From the NCBI RefSeq assembly GCF_000212815.1, contig NZ_GL890985.1:128296-192295 (forward strand): a stretch of 64,000 bases of DNA. Reading direction: 5' to 3'. This DNA is from Streptococcus sanguinis SK49 (GTDB lineage: Bacteria > Bacillota > Bacilli > Lactobacillales > Streptococcaceae). The notes below the pieces were generated by a model. It was not told the origin of the DNA, made no database searches, and was given only the letters and a program-made list of their open reading frames with translations. Both the position numbers and the translations under genes were made by a program. Below, piece after piece: positions 1-8,387 of the stretch (position 1 is the first letter of the stretch; the number at the start of each line of letters is the position of its first letter).

Positions 1-15
1 GTAATAACTTAAGTT

Positions 16-89
16 CGGGAAGTAGCTCAGCTTGGTAGAGTACTTGGTTTGGGACCAAGGTGTCGCAGGTTCGAATCCTGTCTTCCCGA
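16..89 (+). tRNA. tRNA-Pro (TGG)
   Basis: Full cloverleaf: acceptor CGGGAAG (16-22) pairs with CTTCCCG (82-88), discriminator A89, and the anticodon loop TTTGGGA gives TGG. No CCA is encoded. It is the first tRNA of an array that probably continues to the left of the window toward an rRNA operon; the order Pro-Met-Ile2-Ser-fMet-Phe-Gly-Ile-Ser resembles rrn-linked arrays of Firmicutes. Confidence 0.95.
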
Positions 90-94
90 TAGAT

Positions 95-168
95 GGCGGT
101 GTAGCTCAGCTGGCTAGAGCGTCCGGTTCATACCCGGGAGGTCGGGGGTTCGATCCCCTTCGCCGCTA
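95..168 (+). tRNA. tRNA-Met (CAT), elongator
   Basis: Acceptor GGCGGTG (95-101) pairs with CGCCGCT (161-167), opening with a G-U pair; the anticodon loop TTCATAC gives CAT. It lacks the initiator marks (C1-A72 mismatch and three G-C pairs in the anticodon stem). It is assigned to elongator Met rather than lysidine-Ile because its sequence and place in the array resemble the Bacillus elongator Met gene, from memory. The Met/Ile2 split is an inference. Confidence 0.85.
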
Positions 169-181
169 TAATGATCTTGTC

Positions 182-255
182 GGACCTTTAGCTCAGCTGG
201 TTAGAGCTCTCGGCTCATAACCGAGTGGTCGTAGGTTCAAGTCCTACAAGGTCCA
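182..255 (+). tRNA. tRNA-Ile2 (CAT, probably lysidine-modified)
   Basis: Acceptor GGACCTT (182-188) pairs with AAGGTCC (248-254), discriminator A255, anticodon CAT. It is the third CAT tRNA in the array besides an elongator Met and an initiator, so one of the two non-initiators should be the AUA-reading Ile tRNA modified by TilS. The body resembles the known Bacillus tRNA-Ile2. Automated tools often label it Met. Confidence 0.8.
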
Positions 256-265
256 TAGTTATCTT

Positions 266-355
266 GGAGGATTACCCAAGTCCGGCTGAAGGGAACGGTC
301 TTGAAAACCGTCAGGCGTGTAAAAGCGTGCGTGGGTTCGAATCCCACATCCTCCT
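266..355 (+). tRNA. tRNA-Ser (TGA)
   Basis: Class II tRNA with a long variable arm. Acceptor GGAGGAT (266-272) pairs with ATCCTCC (348-354), and the anticodon loop CTTGAAA gives TGA. The base at the discriminator position is T355, whereas the other Ser tRNA in the array has the usual G. Confidence 0.93.
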
Positions 356-374
356 TAGGGACGAATAGTATTGA

Positions 375-448
<74 letters not shown>

Positions 449-453
449 TAGTT

Positions 454-526
454 GGCTCGGTAGCTCAGTTGGTAGAGCAATGGATTGAAGCTCCATGTGT
501 CGGCGGTTCGATTCCGTCTCGCGCCA
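454..526 (+). tRNA. tRNA-Phe (GAA)
   Basis: The anticodon loop TTGAAGC gives GAA. The acceptor arm GGCTCGG (454-460) against TCGCGCC (519-525) has a T-C mismatch at the fourth pair; the other six pairs hold. Discriminator is A526. Confidence 0.93.
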
Positions 527-546
527 TACATTATCATAGTGGTGAT

Positions 547-617
547 GCGGGTGTAGTTTAGTGGTAAAACTACAGCCTTCCAAGCTGTTGTCGCGAGTTC
601 GATTCTCGTCACCCGCT
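547..617 (+). tRNA. tRNA-Gly (TCC)
   Basis: Acceptor GCGGGTG (547-553) pairs with CACCCGC (610-616); the anticodon loop CTTCCAA gives TCC. Short D arm typical of Gly tRNAs. No encoded CCA. Confidence 0.95.
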
Positions 618-650
618 TTGAACGAAAGTTCATACCAAGTTTTCAAACTT

Positions 651-724
<74 letters not shown>

Positions 725-733
725 TTAAATATT

Positions 734-821
734 GGAGAATTACTCAAGAGGCTGAAGAGGACGGTTTGCTAAATCGTTAGGTCGGGTAACCGGCGCGGGG
801 GTTCGAATCCCCCATTCTCCG
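734..821 (+). tRNA. tRNA-Ser (GCT)
   Basis: Class II tRNA. Acceptor GGAGAAT (734-740) pairs with ATTCTCC (814-820), discriminator G821, and the anticodon loop TTGCTAA gives GCT. Last tRNA of the array. Confidence 0.95.
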
Positions 822-829
822 TATAATGA

Positions 830-856
830 GGAGTTTAGCGTTTGCTATCTCCTTTT
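830..856 (+). terminator. Terminator of the tRNA array
   Basis: Hairpin GGAG-TT-TAGC (830-839) / GCTA-T-CTCC (844-852) with loop GTTT, followed by TTTT. It ends tRNA transcription just before mreC. A TATACT at 859-864 just after it may be the mreC -10 element, but no convincing -35 is seen. Confidence 0.75.
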
Positions 857-893
857 CTTATACTTTCTCGTCCTGTTTAGTGAGGTTTTTCTG

Positions 894-1709
894 ATGAATC
901 GATTTAAAAAGTCTAAGTTTTTGATTTCTTTTTTTGTATTAGTTGTTGCAATGACGATACTTATCTTATCTACCTCTTCAAGTTGGTTTGTATCAACTAC
1001 TTCAAATATTATTTCATTGGTAGATAGACTTGTTGGCTCTCCTTTTGCTTTTGTAGCTGATAAAAAAGAAGAAATGTCAGATTTGATGTCTACTTATAGA
1101 GAGAATCAGCAGCTCAAGAAAATTCTTTATAAGGTTGAGGAAAAGGCTGGGAAGGCAGATTCCTTAGAAGATGAGAACGAACAGTTGAGAAAACTTCTGG
1201 AATTTAAAGAGGCTGATAAAAATCAAATACAAATTGCCAGCGAAGTGATTGCCCGTACGCCAGCATCCTGGAAAAATGAGCTGACCATTGACAAAGGGAC
1301 ATCTGATAATGTGACAGATGCTATGCTAGTAGTCGCTAATGGTGGTCTAGTAGGAAGTGTTTCTGAAACCAGTAGTCAGTCTAGCTTAGTTTCTCTATTG
1401 ACTAACGAGGAAAATTCAACTAAAATTTCTGTTAGGATTCAAACGAAGTCTGGTCCAATTTATGGGATTATTACTGGATATGATGAAAAAAACTCTGCTT
1501 ATATCATCAGTCAGTTAAATAGTGCTGAAGATATAAAAGAGGGAGATGAGGTGGCAACCAGTGGCTTGGGTGCTTATAATGCAGAAAATATTCCTGTCGG
1601 TAAGGTACTTTCCGTGTCTGAGGCTAAGGATCAGTTAAACAAGATTGTTCTGGTTAAGCCGGCTGCGGATTTGTCGGATATCCGTGCTGTAATGTTGGTA
1701 GGGAACTGA
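894..1709 (+). CDS. mreC: Rod shape-determining protein MreC
   Basis: Membrane-anchored scaffold of the elongation (peripheral wall synthesis) machinery in ovococci, acting with MreD, RodZ, PBP2b and RodA. The 271 aa show a short basic N-terminus, one transmembrane segment at about 8-28, a charged coiled-coil-like stretch at about 55-105 (QQLKKIL, EDENEQLRKLL), then the beta-rich periplasmic-type MreC domain to the end. Length is normal. The ATG at 894 follows a TGAGG Shine-Dalgarno. mreD starts one base after its stop, so the two are co-translated. Streptococci carry mreCD without mreB, as here. Confidence 0.93.
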   Translation: MNRFKKSKFLISFFVLVVAMTILILSTSSSWFVSTTSNIISLVDRLVGSPFAFVADKKEEMSDLMSTYRENQQLKKILYKVEEKAGKADSLEDENEQLRKLLEFKEADKNQIQIASEVIARTPASWKNELTIDKGTSDNVTDAMLVVANGGLVGSVSETSSQSSLVSLLTNEENSTKISVRIQTKSGPIYGIITGYDEKNSAYIISQLNSAEDIKEGDEVATSGLGAYNAENIPVGKVLSVSEAKDQLNKIVLVKPAADLSDIRAVMLVGN

Positions 1710-1710
1710 T

Positions 1711-2211
1711 ATGAGAGATATTAAAGAACATCTTTTGACTCCTATTATTTTATTTTTTGTTTTACTGATTGATGGGCAGATTTCGACTTTTCTGGCTAAT
1801 ATTCTGCCTTTACAATGGCATTTAGTCAGTCATTTTATCTTTATTTTCATGCTTTTTGTTTCCATCAACCTTTCTAGAAACTACAATATTCTCTTGTTTT
1901 GCTGTCTGGGGCTGATTTACGATGTTTACTATTTTCATACCATCGGTATTGCTCTTATTCTTTTTCCTCTTTTAAGTCTCTTGGTTTGTCAGTCTAGTTC
2001 GACTATGCTTTTAAATAAATTTACTCGCTTTTTATCTGTTTTGATTCTTGTATTTTTATTTGAATTAATCAGTTTTACTTTTGCAGTATTTTTGAATCTT
2101 TCTAGTCTTAATTTTCAGGCATTTGTCCTTAGTAGCCTAGTACCGACTATCCTCCTCAATAGCTTGATATTCCTCATTTTTCAGCCTATTTTCGAAAAAA
2201 TGTATTTATGA
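1711..2211 (+). CDS. mreD: Rod shape-determining protein MreD
   Basis: Polytopic membrane partner of MreC in peripheral peptidoglycan synthesis. The 166 aa are almost wholly hydrophobic, with about five predicted membrane spans and few charged residues until the C-terminal end (PIFEKMYL), the usual MreD size and composition. The start ATG is directly downstream of the mreC stop, with the ribosome site inside the mreC end. Identity rests on composition and on the mreC-mreD-pcsB neighbourhood, which is conserved in streptococci. Confidence 0.9.
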   Translation: MRDIKEHLLTPIILFFVLLIDGQISTFLANILPLQWHLVSHFIFIFMLFVSINLSRNYNILLFCCLGLIYDVYYFHTIGIALILFPLLSLLVCQSSSTMLLNKFTRFLSVLILVFLFELISFTFAVFLNLSSLNFQAFVLSSLVPTILLNSLIFLIFQPIFEKMYL

Positions 2212-2228
2212 TAAACAAGAAATAAAAA

Positions 2229-2245
2229 TGTAATAAAGGCGTAAC
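2229..2245 (+). promoter_or_regulatory. WalR (VicR)-like box upstream of pcsB
   Basis: TGTAAT-AAAGG-CGTAAC is one base from the WalR consensus TGTWAH-N5-TGTWAH. It lies about 20 bp upstream of the pcsB extended -10. pcsB is the best known essential WalRK target in streptococci, so a site here is expected. Confidence 0.65.
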
Positions 2246-2263
2246 ATATGATACAGCATTTTC

Positions 2264-2272
2264 TGGTATACT
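2264..2272 (+). promoter_or_regulatory. pcsB promoter (extended -10)
   Basis: TGGTATACT is an extended -10 (TGn + TATACT). No good -35 is visible, fitting a promoter activated by a response regulator bound at the adjacent WalR-like box. Confidence 0.6.
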
Positions 2273-2307
2273 AGTTAATGTCTTATAAGAAGGAGTGTAT
2301 TATTTTT

Positions 2308-3501
2308 ATGAAGAAAAAACTACTCACATCAATTTTATTGAGTACAGTTATCCTTTCACAAGGAGCTGCACTTGTGAGCGTTAAAGCGGAGACAACTGAT
2401 GAAAAGATTGCTGCACAAGACAGCAAGATTAATAGTTTAACAGAGCAAGAACAAACTGCGCAGACACAAGTTAACGAAATTCAAGGACAAGTATCTGCTA
2501 TTCAAAAGCAACAAGAAGAGCTTAAAGCAGAAAATGAAAAATTGTCTGCTGAATCTGCAAAACTTTCTGCTGAGATTGACGAACTGTCTAAAAATATCGT
2601 AGCTCGTAATGAGTCGCTTGCAAATCAAGCACGGAGTGCGCAGACAAGTGGAAGTGCTACTAGCTATATCAATACAGTAATCAATTCTAGTTCTGTAACG
2701 GAAGCTATTTCACGTGTTACAGCTATGAGCGAAATTGTTGCAGCAAATAACAAGATGCTGGAACAACAAAAGAAAGATAAAGAAGCGATTTCTGAAAAAC
2801 AAGTTGCAAATAATCAAGCAATTAATACTGTTATCGCTAATCAACAACAATTAGCAGATGACGAGCAGACTTTGGCTACTAAACAAGCAGAATTAAAAGC
2901 AGCTCAAGCGGCACTTGCTGCTGAAAAAGCAACTGCTGAAGGTGAAAAGAATAGTTTACTTGAACAGAAAGCAGCAGCTCAAAAAGCTGCTGAAGAAGCA
3001 GCAGCTCGTGAAGCTGCATATAAAGCAGAACAGACTGCCCAACAACAAGCAATTGTAGCTTCTGGAAATACTACGTTACAAGCGCAAGTTCAAGCAGTTA
3101 ATAATTCAGGTGCCTCAGCACCAGCAGTTGTTCAGTCTGTTGCCCGTGCGAATAGACCAGTTTATAGCTCATCTGCATCTTCTTATCCAGTAGGTCAATG
3201 TACTTGGGGTGCTAAGACATTAGCTCCTTGGGCTGGCGATTACTGGGGTAATGGTGGACAATGGTCTGCAAGTGCAGCAGCAGCAGGCTTCCGTGTTGGT
3301 TCACAGCCAGAAGTTGGAGCGATTGCATGTTGGACTGACGGTGGATACGGACACGTTGCAGTAGTAACAGCTGTTCAATCTACTACAAGTATCCAAGTAT
3401 CAGAAGCAAACTACCTTGGACAACAATCAATCGGTAACTACCGTGGATGGTTTAATCCAACAACTGCACAAGGTACAGTTTCATATATTTATCCGAACTA
3501 A
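2308..3501 (+). CDS. pcsB: Peptidoglycan hydrolase PcsB (CHAP domain, septum splitting)
   Basis: Secreted wall hydrolase activated by FtsEX to split daughter cells; called GbpB in some streptococci. A signal peptide of about 27 residues ends at VKA-ET. A long coiled coil follows at about 30-250 (repeated Q/A/E-rich heptads), then an Ala-rich linker and a C-terminal CHAP domain (about 285-397) with the catalytic Cys in GQCTW and His in YGHVAVV. The ATG at 2308 is chosen over one ten codons upstream because AAGGAG at 2290-2295 is well spaced and the protein then opens with a proper signal peptide. The CHAP domain is strikingly like that of the protein at 19608-21563. Confidence 0.93.
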   Translation: MKKKLLTSILLSTVILSQGAALVSVKAETTDEKIAAQDSKINSLTEQEQTAQTQVNEIQGQVSAIQKQQEELKAENEKLSAESAKLSAEIDELSKNIVARNESLANQARSAQTSGSATSYINTVINSSSVTEAISRVTAMSEIVAANNKMLEQQKKDKEAISEKQVANNQAINTVIANQQQLADDEQTLATKQAELKAAQAALAAEKATAEGEKNSLLEQKAAAQKAAEEAAAREAAYKAEQTAQQQAIVASGNTTLQAQVQAVNNSGASAPAVVQSVARANRPVYSSSASSYPVGQCTWGAKTLAPWAGDYWGNGGQWSASAAAAGFRVGSQPEVGAIACWTDGGYGHVAVVTAVQSTTSIQVSEANYLGQQSIGNYRGWFNPTTAQGTVSYIYPN

Positions 3502-3506
3502 TCAGT

Positions 3507-3529
3507 AAAAAGCGCCTCTGGCGTTTTTT
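3507..3529 (+). terminator. Terminator after pcsB
   Basis: Stem AAAAAG-CGCC / GGCG-TTTTTT with loop TCT, running into a T-rich tail. It isolates pcsB from prs. Confidence 0.8.
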
Positions 3530-3537
3530 ATTTTTAA

Positions 3538-3566
3538 TTGAAAAATCAACTGAAAAAAGTTACAAT
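3538..3566 (+). promoter_or_regulatory. prs promoter
   Basis: TTGAAA (3538-3543), 17-bp spacer, TACAAT (3561-3566), about 60 bp upstream of the prs start. Confidence 0.55.
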
Positions 3567-3625
3567 GGTAGTTGGGAAAAGTTGTAATTGGACAATGAAA
3601 GACGATTTAGAATCTGGAGGGAATC

Positions 3626-4591
3626 ATGTCTTTTTCTGATTTAAAACTCTTTGCTCTTTCTTCTAATCAAGAATTAGCGCAGCGTGTTGCTCAAGAGATT
3701 GGATTGCCACTTGGGAAATCAACTGTCCGTCAGTTCTCTGATGGGGAGATTCAAGTGAATATTGAAGAATCTATTCGAGGGAAACACGTCTTTATTTTGC
3801 AATCTACCAGCTCGCCAGTCAATGATAATTTGATGGAAATCTTGATTATGGTAGATGCTTTGAAACGGGCTAGTGCTGAATCCATCAACGTTGTCATGCC
3901 TTACTATGGCTATGCTCGGCAGGATCGCAAGGCTAGAGCTCGTGAGCCAATTACATCTAAATTAGTTGCTAATATGTTGGAAATCGCTGGTGTGGATCGG
4001 ATGCTGACTATTGACTTGCACGCAGCGCAAATCCAGGGCTTCTTTGATATTCCAGTGGATCACTTGATGGGTGCACCTTTGATTGCTGATTACTTTGAGC
4101 GCCGTAATATGACAGGAGGAGACTATGTGGTAGTCAGTCCTGACCATGGTGGTGTGAGTCGGGCTCGTAAGTTAGCAGAGTTTCTGAAAACCCCGATTGC
4201 GATTATTGATAAGCGTCGCAGTGTGGACAAGATGAATAGCAGTGAAGTTATGAACATCATTGGTAAGGTGGAAGGAAAAACTTGTATCTTAATTGATGAT
4301 ATGATTGATACAGCAGGGACTATCTGCCATGCAGCTGACGCTCTCGCTGAAGCAGGGGCTGTAGAAGTCTATGCTAGCTGCACTCATCCAGTCTTGTCTG
4401 GTCCTGCTATGGATAATATTCAAAAATCGGCGATTAAAAAATTGGTTGTGCTGGATACGATTTATCTGCCCCAAGAGCGCTTAATTGATAAGATTGAGCA
4501 GATTTCAATTGCACATCTTTTAGGGGAAGCCATTGTCCGTATTCATGAAAAACGGCCGCTATCACCCTTGTTTGAAATAGGGAAGAAATAA
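3626..4591 (+). CDS. prs: Ribose-phosphate pyrophosphokinase (PRPP synthetase)
   Basis: Makes PRPP from ribose-5-phosphate and ATP, the precursor for the purine pathway encoded downstream and for pyrimidines, His, Trp and NAD. The 321 aa match the family length. Visible motifs are RQFSDGE near the N-terminus, the catalytic flexible-loop region [11 protein letters not shown], the metal-binding [12 protein letters not shown], and the PRPP-binding DDMIDTAGT near residue 225. TGGAGGG lies upstream of the ATG. Monocistronic, between its own promoter and a strong terminator. Confidence 0.95.
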   Translation: MSFSDLKLFALSSNQELAQRVAQEIGLPLGKSTVRQFSDGEIQVNIEESIRGKHVFILQSTSSPVNDNLMEILIMVDALKRASAESINVVMPYYGYARQDRKARAREPITSKLVANMLEIAGVDRMLTIDLHAAQIQGFFDIPVDHLMGAPLIADYFERRNMTGGDYVVVSPDHGGVSRARKLAEFLKTPIAIIDKRRSVDKMNSSEVMNIIGKVEGKTCILIDDMIDTAGTICHAADALAEAGAVEVYASCTHPVLSGPAMDNIQKSAIKKLVVLDTIYLPQERLIDKIEQISIAHLLGEAIVRIHEKRPLSPLFEIGKK

Positions 4592-4620
4592 TAGATAGAA
4601 CAAAAGTTCTATCTATTTTT
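4591..4620 (+). terminator. Terminator after prs
   Basis: Perfect 11-bp stem (4591-4601 with 4606-4616), loop AAAA, then TTTT. The stem begins in the prs stop codon. Confidence 0.88.
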
Positions 4621-4723
4621 AATTAATTATTTTCTAAAAACGTACGATCTATAGGGTTATATAGATTAAATAGTATATGATTTTTGTAATTATCACTAAC
4701 TATTTAAAAAATTTGAAAAACTC

Positions 4724-4759
4724 TTGACTTTTGTTATTTATAACACTATACTAATAGTG
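4724..4759 (+). promoter_or_regulatory. Promoter with dyad operator upstream of the LPKTS protein
   Basis: TTGACT (4724-4729), 17-bp spacer, TATACT (4747-4752): near consensus. CACTA (4744-4748) and TAGTG (4755-4759) form an inverted repeat straddling the -10, as a repressor operator would. The cognate regulator is not known. The rest of 4621-4723 is AT-rich with no other recognisable element. Confidence 0.65.
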
Positions 4760-4808
4760 AGTGACAAGGGAGTTACAACGGTTTTAAAAAGAAAAAGGGG
4801 ATGAAACA

Positions 4809-5354
4809 GTGAAAAAGGTTTTGTTAACCAGTGTAGTATTTATGGTGCTATTTGGAACGATTCTTCCTATATCCGCAGAAGAATCGGGTAGTATACATGT
4901 TTCGGACATTGAGAATAATGAAGTGCCTCAGGGAACTACAGATGATGAAGCACGGAAAGTTATTGATGCGTTGTTAGAGCATAAATCTACTCAGTCTGCT
5001 TTAGATCAGCAGGTTACTGAGGCTAAAAAAGCTCCAATCGGACAGGATACAGTTATTGAAGATCAAGCTGGTAATAAGGTTCTTGTTATAGGTGAGGGAA
5101 CTTCAGCTACATCTTCAGAAACTGAAACTAAGAATCCTGCAAGTACACCATCATCGAGTGATGAGGTAGTTAATGATAGTAGCGAGGCAACAGTAAAATC
5201 TGCCGGGACTATACCGTCCAAGGCGGCTAACTCTACTAAATCTGTTGATAGAAATAAGGCGAAGCAGTCATCAACTAAAAAGGAAGAGAAGAAATCTGAA
5301 GTTACACCTGACGAAGAAGAAGGTTCTCTTCCAAAAACAAGTGCAGTCAAATAA
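4809..5354 (+). CDS. Secreted Ser/Thr-rich protein ending in LPKTSAVK, putative sortase partner
   Basis: Unrecognised 181-aa protein. A GTG start with AGGGG upstream gives a 23-residue signal peptide (cut about ISA-EE). Residues 25-80 may fold (DDEARKVIDALLEHK). Residues 85-170 are low-complexity, rich in S, T, K and E, like wall-spanning segments of anchored proteins. The C-terminus is GSLPKTSAVK: an LPxT-type sortase pentapeptide, but with only three residues after it and no hydrophobic helix or basic tail. No anchor segment is visible in any frame before the terminator. It precedes a sortase gene, so a functional link is likely. It could be a soluble substrate, a decayed anchored protein, or unrelated to the sortase. 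Confidence 0.7.
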   Translation: MKKVLLTSVVFMVLFGTILPISAEESGSIHVSDIENNEVPQGTTDDEARKVIDALLEHKSTQSALDQQVTEAKKAPIGQDTVIEDQAGNKVLVIGEGTSATSSETETKNPASTPSSSDEVVNDSSEATVKSAGTIPSKAANSTKSVDRNKAKQSSTKKEEKKSEVTPDEEEGSLPKTSAVK

Positions 5355-5377
5355 GATATATTTTTACTGACACAATT

Positions 5378-5411
5378 ATATCACTGAGTCAAAGACTCAG
5401 TGATATTTTTT
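5378..5411 (+). terminator. Strong hairpin between the LPKTS protein and the sortase
   Basis: Perfect 13-bp stem (5378-5390 with 5394-5406), loop AAA, then a T run. No promoter is obvious between it and the sortase, so the sortase may be made by partial readthrough. Confidence 0.88.
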
Positions 5412-5433
5412 AAGAATAAACAAGGGATTTTAT

Positions 5434-6264
5434 ATGTTAAAAAAAAATAATGAAAGAAAGATTTTTGCTAGAAAAAGACTTATTAGAATTTTAATTGTTT
5501 TAATGTCTATCAGTTTAGTAGCTGCTTTAGTATTTCAAATACTTAATGTTCATAAAAATCAGCAAATTAAAGAATTCTCTGATAAATCCAATAAGAAATA
5601 TGAACCTAGTACCGAAGAGATAAATTATCTAGCTAATCGTTTTAAAGAATTGAAAGCTGTTAATCCGGAAACGGTAGCCTATGTCTATGCACCAGGTACA
5701 CAACTCGATGAGCCAGTGGTGCAAACCAGTGATAATGCCACTTATTTGGATAAGACGTTTGAAGGGCAACATGAGCCCTTTATGGGAACAGTCTTTATGG
5801 ATATGGATAACCATAAAGATTTCAGCGATCGTTTGACTTGGCTTTTCGGGCATGCTCGGGGCAGCAAGGCTGGAGATCATCGTATGTTTAATGATGTAAA
5901 CTACTATGATCGTCAAGATTATTTTGATAAACATAGATATGTTGTGATTGAGACTCCTGAGCGTAAGTATTATTATCAAGCTATGGGACTGGTCATCGTG
6001 CCGGAAGAGACAGCTTTTTATCGGACGGAGTTTAAGGATGACGAGGACTTTACAACTCAGCTTAGAAATATCTATGAGGCTGCTCGGACAAAGGATCCCA
6101 AGATAAAGATTAAGGCGAGTGACCGGTATGTGGTTCTTTCAACCTGCCGTGAAGAAGACGACACGATTCGTTCTAACCTTTATTTGCGGCAGATTCCTGA
6201 TTCGGAATTGGAAGATTTTCTGACCAAGCATGGCAAGGAATTAACTTATACACCGACTCGTTGA
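5434..6264 (+). CDS. Sortase, class B-like
   Basis: Membrane-anchored cysteine transpeptidase that cleaves a sorting motif and joins the protein to peptidoglycan or another acceptor. The 276 aa have a basic N-terminus and one membrane span (about 15-37), type II orientation. The catalytic triad is visible: His in LFGHARG, Cys in VVLSTC, Arg in DTIRSNLYLR. The run from the His through MFNDVNYYDRQDYFDKH resembles class B sortases (FGDL..Y.D..FF..H) more than class A. Shine-Dalgarno AAGGGA precedes the ATG. It follows the LPKTS protein, its likely partner. The usual housekeeping SrtA should be elsewhere. Confidence 0.85.
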   Translation: MLKKNNERKIFARKRLIRILIVLMSISLVAALVFQILNVHKNQQIKEFSDKSNKKYEPSTEEINYLANRFKELKAVNPETVAYVYAPGTQLDEPVVQTSDNATYLDKTFEGQHEPFMGTVFMDMDNHKDFSDRLTWLFGHARGSKAGDHRMFNDVNYYDRQDYFDKHRYVVIETPERKYYYQAMGLVIVPEETAFYRTEFKDDEDFTTQLRNIYEAARTKDPKIKIKASDRYVVLSTCREEDDTIRSNLYLRQIPDSELEDFLTKHGKELTYTPTR

Positions 6265-6326
6265 CTGGCCAGTCACGTGAGATGCAGCTATATCCACTAT
6301 CTTTCAGAGAAGAATTTTAAGGCAAG

Positions 6327-6361
6327 GAAAAAGGGACTGAGTGCAATCTTAGTCCTTTTCT
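6327..6361 (+). terminator. Probable terminator after the sortase
   Basis: GGAAAAAGGGACT and AGTCCTTTTC form an imperfect stem (one bulged G) around a 12-base loop, followed by T-rich sequence. Confidence 0.55.
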
Positions 6362-6387
6362 CTGTATGGAAAATCATGTAATAGCTT

Positions 6388-6416
6388 TTGCTATGCTTCT
6401 GCATTTATAGTATAAT
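6388..6416 (+). promoter_or_regulatory. araT-recO-plsX-acpP promoter
   Basis: TTGCTA (6388-6393), 17-bp spacer, perfect TATAAT (6411-6416), 28 bp upstream of the araT start. Confidence 0.65.
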
Positions 6417-6443
6417 AGTTCTATTGAGCGGCTGGAGGTATGT

Positions 6444-7616
6444 ATGGATTTAAGTAAGAAATTTAATAAAAATTTAGGAAAAATAGAAATTTCGTTGATT
6501 CGTCAATTTGACCAATCGATTTCTGCTATTCCGGGAGTTCTTCGGCTAACCTTAGGGGAGCCGGACTTTACAACACCGGATCATATCAAAGAAGCAGCCA
6601 AGGCGGCGATTGATGCTAATCAAAGTCACTACACTGGTATGAGCGGTCTCTTGGGGTTGCGTCAGGCGGCCAGCAGCTTTGTGAAAGAAAAGTACAGTCT
6701 GCACTATCGCCCAGAAGATGAGGTCTTGGTCACGATTGGGGCGACAGAGGCCTTGTCAGCTACGCTGACAGCCATTTTAGAAGAAGGAGACAAGGTCTTG
6801 CTGCCAGCTCCTGCTTATCCAGGCTATGAGCCCATTGTCAATCTAGTAGGGGCAGAGATTGTCGAGATTGATACAACGGCCAATAACTTTGTCCTCACTC
6901 CAGAGATGCTAGAAGCAGCTATTTTAGAACAGGGTGAGCAGCTAAAAGCAGTCATTCTCAATTATCCAGCCAATCCGACCGGCGTGACTTATTCGCGGGA
7001 GCAGATCAAAGCTCTGGCGGATGTCCTAGGAAAATACCAAGTCTTTGTGGTCTGCGATGAGGTCTATTCTGAGCTGACCTATACAGAGCAGGGGCATGTC
7101 TCCATCGCGGAGTATCTGCCAGACCAAACCATTGTCATCAACGGCCTGTCTAAGTCTCATGCCATGACTGGCTGGCGGCTAGGCTTTATCTTTGCTCCAG
7201 CAGTTTTCACTGCTCAGCTGATTAAGAGCCATCAGTATCTCGTAACAGCGGCCAATACTATGGCTCAGTTTGCCGGCATTGAAGCGCTGACAGTTGGGAA
7301 AGATGATGCGGAGCCAATGAAGGCTGAGTATATTCAGCGTCGCGATTATATCATAGAGAAAATGGCTGAGCTAGGCTTTAAGATTATCAAACCAGATGGG
7401 GCTTTTTATATTTTTGCTAAGATACCAGACGGTTATAATCAAGATTCGTTCGCCTTTCTGCAGGATTTTGCAGAGAAGAAGGCCGTGGCCTTTATCCCGG
7501 GAGCATCTTTTGGTCAATACGGGGAAGGTTATATTCGTCTGTCCTATGCGGCTAGTATGGAGACGATTAGAGAAGCCCTGAAACGCCTCAAGGACTATAT
7601 GGAGGACTATGCTTAA
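6444..7616 (+). CDS. araT: Aminotransferase class I/II (AraT-like aromatic aminotransferase)
   Basis: PLP-dependent aminotransferase, in lactic streptococci acting on aromatic amino acids. 390 aa, fold type I. Visible motifs are the substrate loop [11 protein letters not shown], the NYPANPTGV and CDEVYSEL motifs with the PLP-binding Asn and Asp, the Schiff-base Lys in [13 protein letters not shown], and the carboxylate-binding Arg in [14 protein letters not shown] is upstream of the ATG. It overlaps recO by 8 bases. araT-recO-plsX-acp is a conserved streptococcal block; the exact substrate cannot be read from sequence. Confidence 0.85.
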   Translation: MDLSKKFNKNLGKIEISLIRQFDQSISAIPGVLRLTLGEPDFTTPDHIKEAAKAAIDANQSHYTGMSGLLGLRQAASSFVKEKYSLHYRPEDEVLVTIGATEALSATLTAILEEGDKVLLPAPAYPGYEPIVNLVGAEIVEIDTTANNFVLTPEMLEAAILEQGEQLKAVILNYPANPTGVTYSREQIKALADVLGKYQVFVVCDEVYSELTYTEQGHVSIAEYLPDQTIVINGLSKSHAMTGWRLGFIFAPAVFTAQLIKSHQYLVTAANTMAQFAGIEALTVGKDDAEPMKAEYIQRRDYIIEKMAELGFKIIKPDGAFYIFAKIPDGYNQDSFAFLQDFAEKKAVAFIPGASFGQYGEGYIRLSYAASMETIREALKRLKDYMEDYA

Positions 7617-8382
7617 ATCTCTAACAAGTCAAGGTCTGGTTCTCTATAACCGCAATTTCCGTGAGGATGATAAGCTGGTCAAGATCTTTACGGAACAGGC
7701 TGGTAAGCGTATGTTTTTTGTCAAGCATGCTGGTAAATCCAAGCTAGCACCTGTCATTCAGCCTTTGACTGCGGCGAATTTGCTGATGAAAATCAATGAT
7801 GATGGTCTTAGCTATATCGAGGACTATCAGGATGTGGTCACCTACCATCGCATCAATGAGGACTTATTCATCATGGCCTATGCCAGTTATGTGGCAGCCT
7901 TGGCAGATGCCAGCCTTCAGGACAATCAGCCGGATCCGGCGCTCTTTGCTTTTCTGCAGAAAACTCTGGAGCTGATGAATAATGGTCTGGACTATGAGGT
8001 GCTGACCAATATCTTTGAGATTCAGATTTTGTCACGTTTTGGGGTTTCGCTGAACTTCCATGACTGTGCTTTTTGTCATCGGACGAGTCTGCCTTTTGAC
8101 TTTTCTTTCAAATATAGCGGAGTTCTTTGCCCTGATCATTACCATCAGGATGAACGGCGCTGTCATCTGAATCCCAATCTTCCTTTTTTGCTGGACCAAT
8201 TTCAGGCGGTCCGCTTTAGCGAATTGGAGACCATTTCTTTGAAGCCAGATATTAAAAAGCAGCTGCGGGATTTTATCGACCTGCTCTATGATGAATATGT
8301 CGGCATCCATCTCAAATCCAAAAAATTTATAGATTCTCTGGGAGACTGGGGAAGCATTTTAAAAGATAAGAACGAGGAATAA
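7609..8382 (+). CDS. recO: DNA repair protein RecO
   Basis: Recombination mediator of the RecFOR pathway that loads RecA on SSB-coated ssDNA. The 257 aa have an N-terminal OB fold ([22 protein letters not shown]) and a helical C-terminal domain with a zinc-like cluster (CAFCHRT, then VLCPDHY). Length is normal. It starts inside the araT end and sits 5 bases before plsX, so it is co-transcribed with lipid synthesis genes, the usual streptococcal arrangement. Confidence 0.93.
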   Translation: MLKSLTSQGLVLYNRNFREDDKLVKIFTEQAGKRMFFVKHAGKSKLAPVIQPLTAANLLMKINDDGLSYIEDYQDVVTYHRINEDLFIMAYASYVAALADASLQDNQPDPALFAFLQKTLELMNNGLDYEVLTNIFEIQILSRFGVSLNFHDCAFCHRTSLPFDFSFKYSGVLCPDHYHQDERRCHLNPNLPFLLDQFQAVRFSELETISLKPDIKKQLRDFIDLLYDEYVGIHLKSKKFIDSLGDWGSILKDKNEE

Positions 8383-8387
8383 ATCGA

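Noticed and set aside
32..220. 62-aa plus-strand frame over the first tRNAs
   Set aside because: Reads through three clear tRNA cloverleaves; not a gene.
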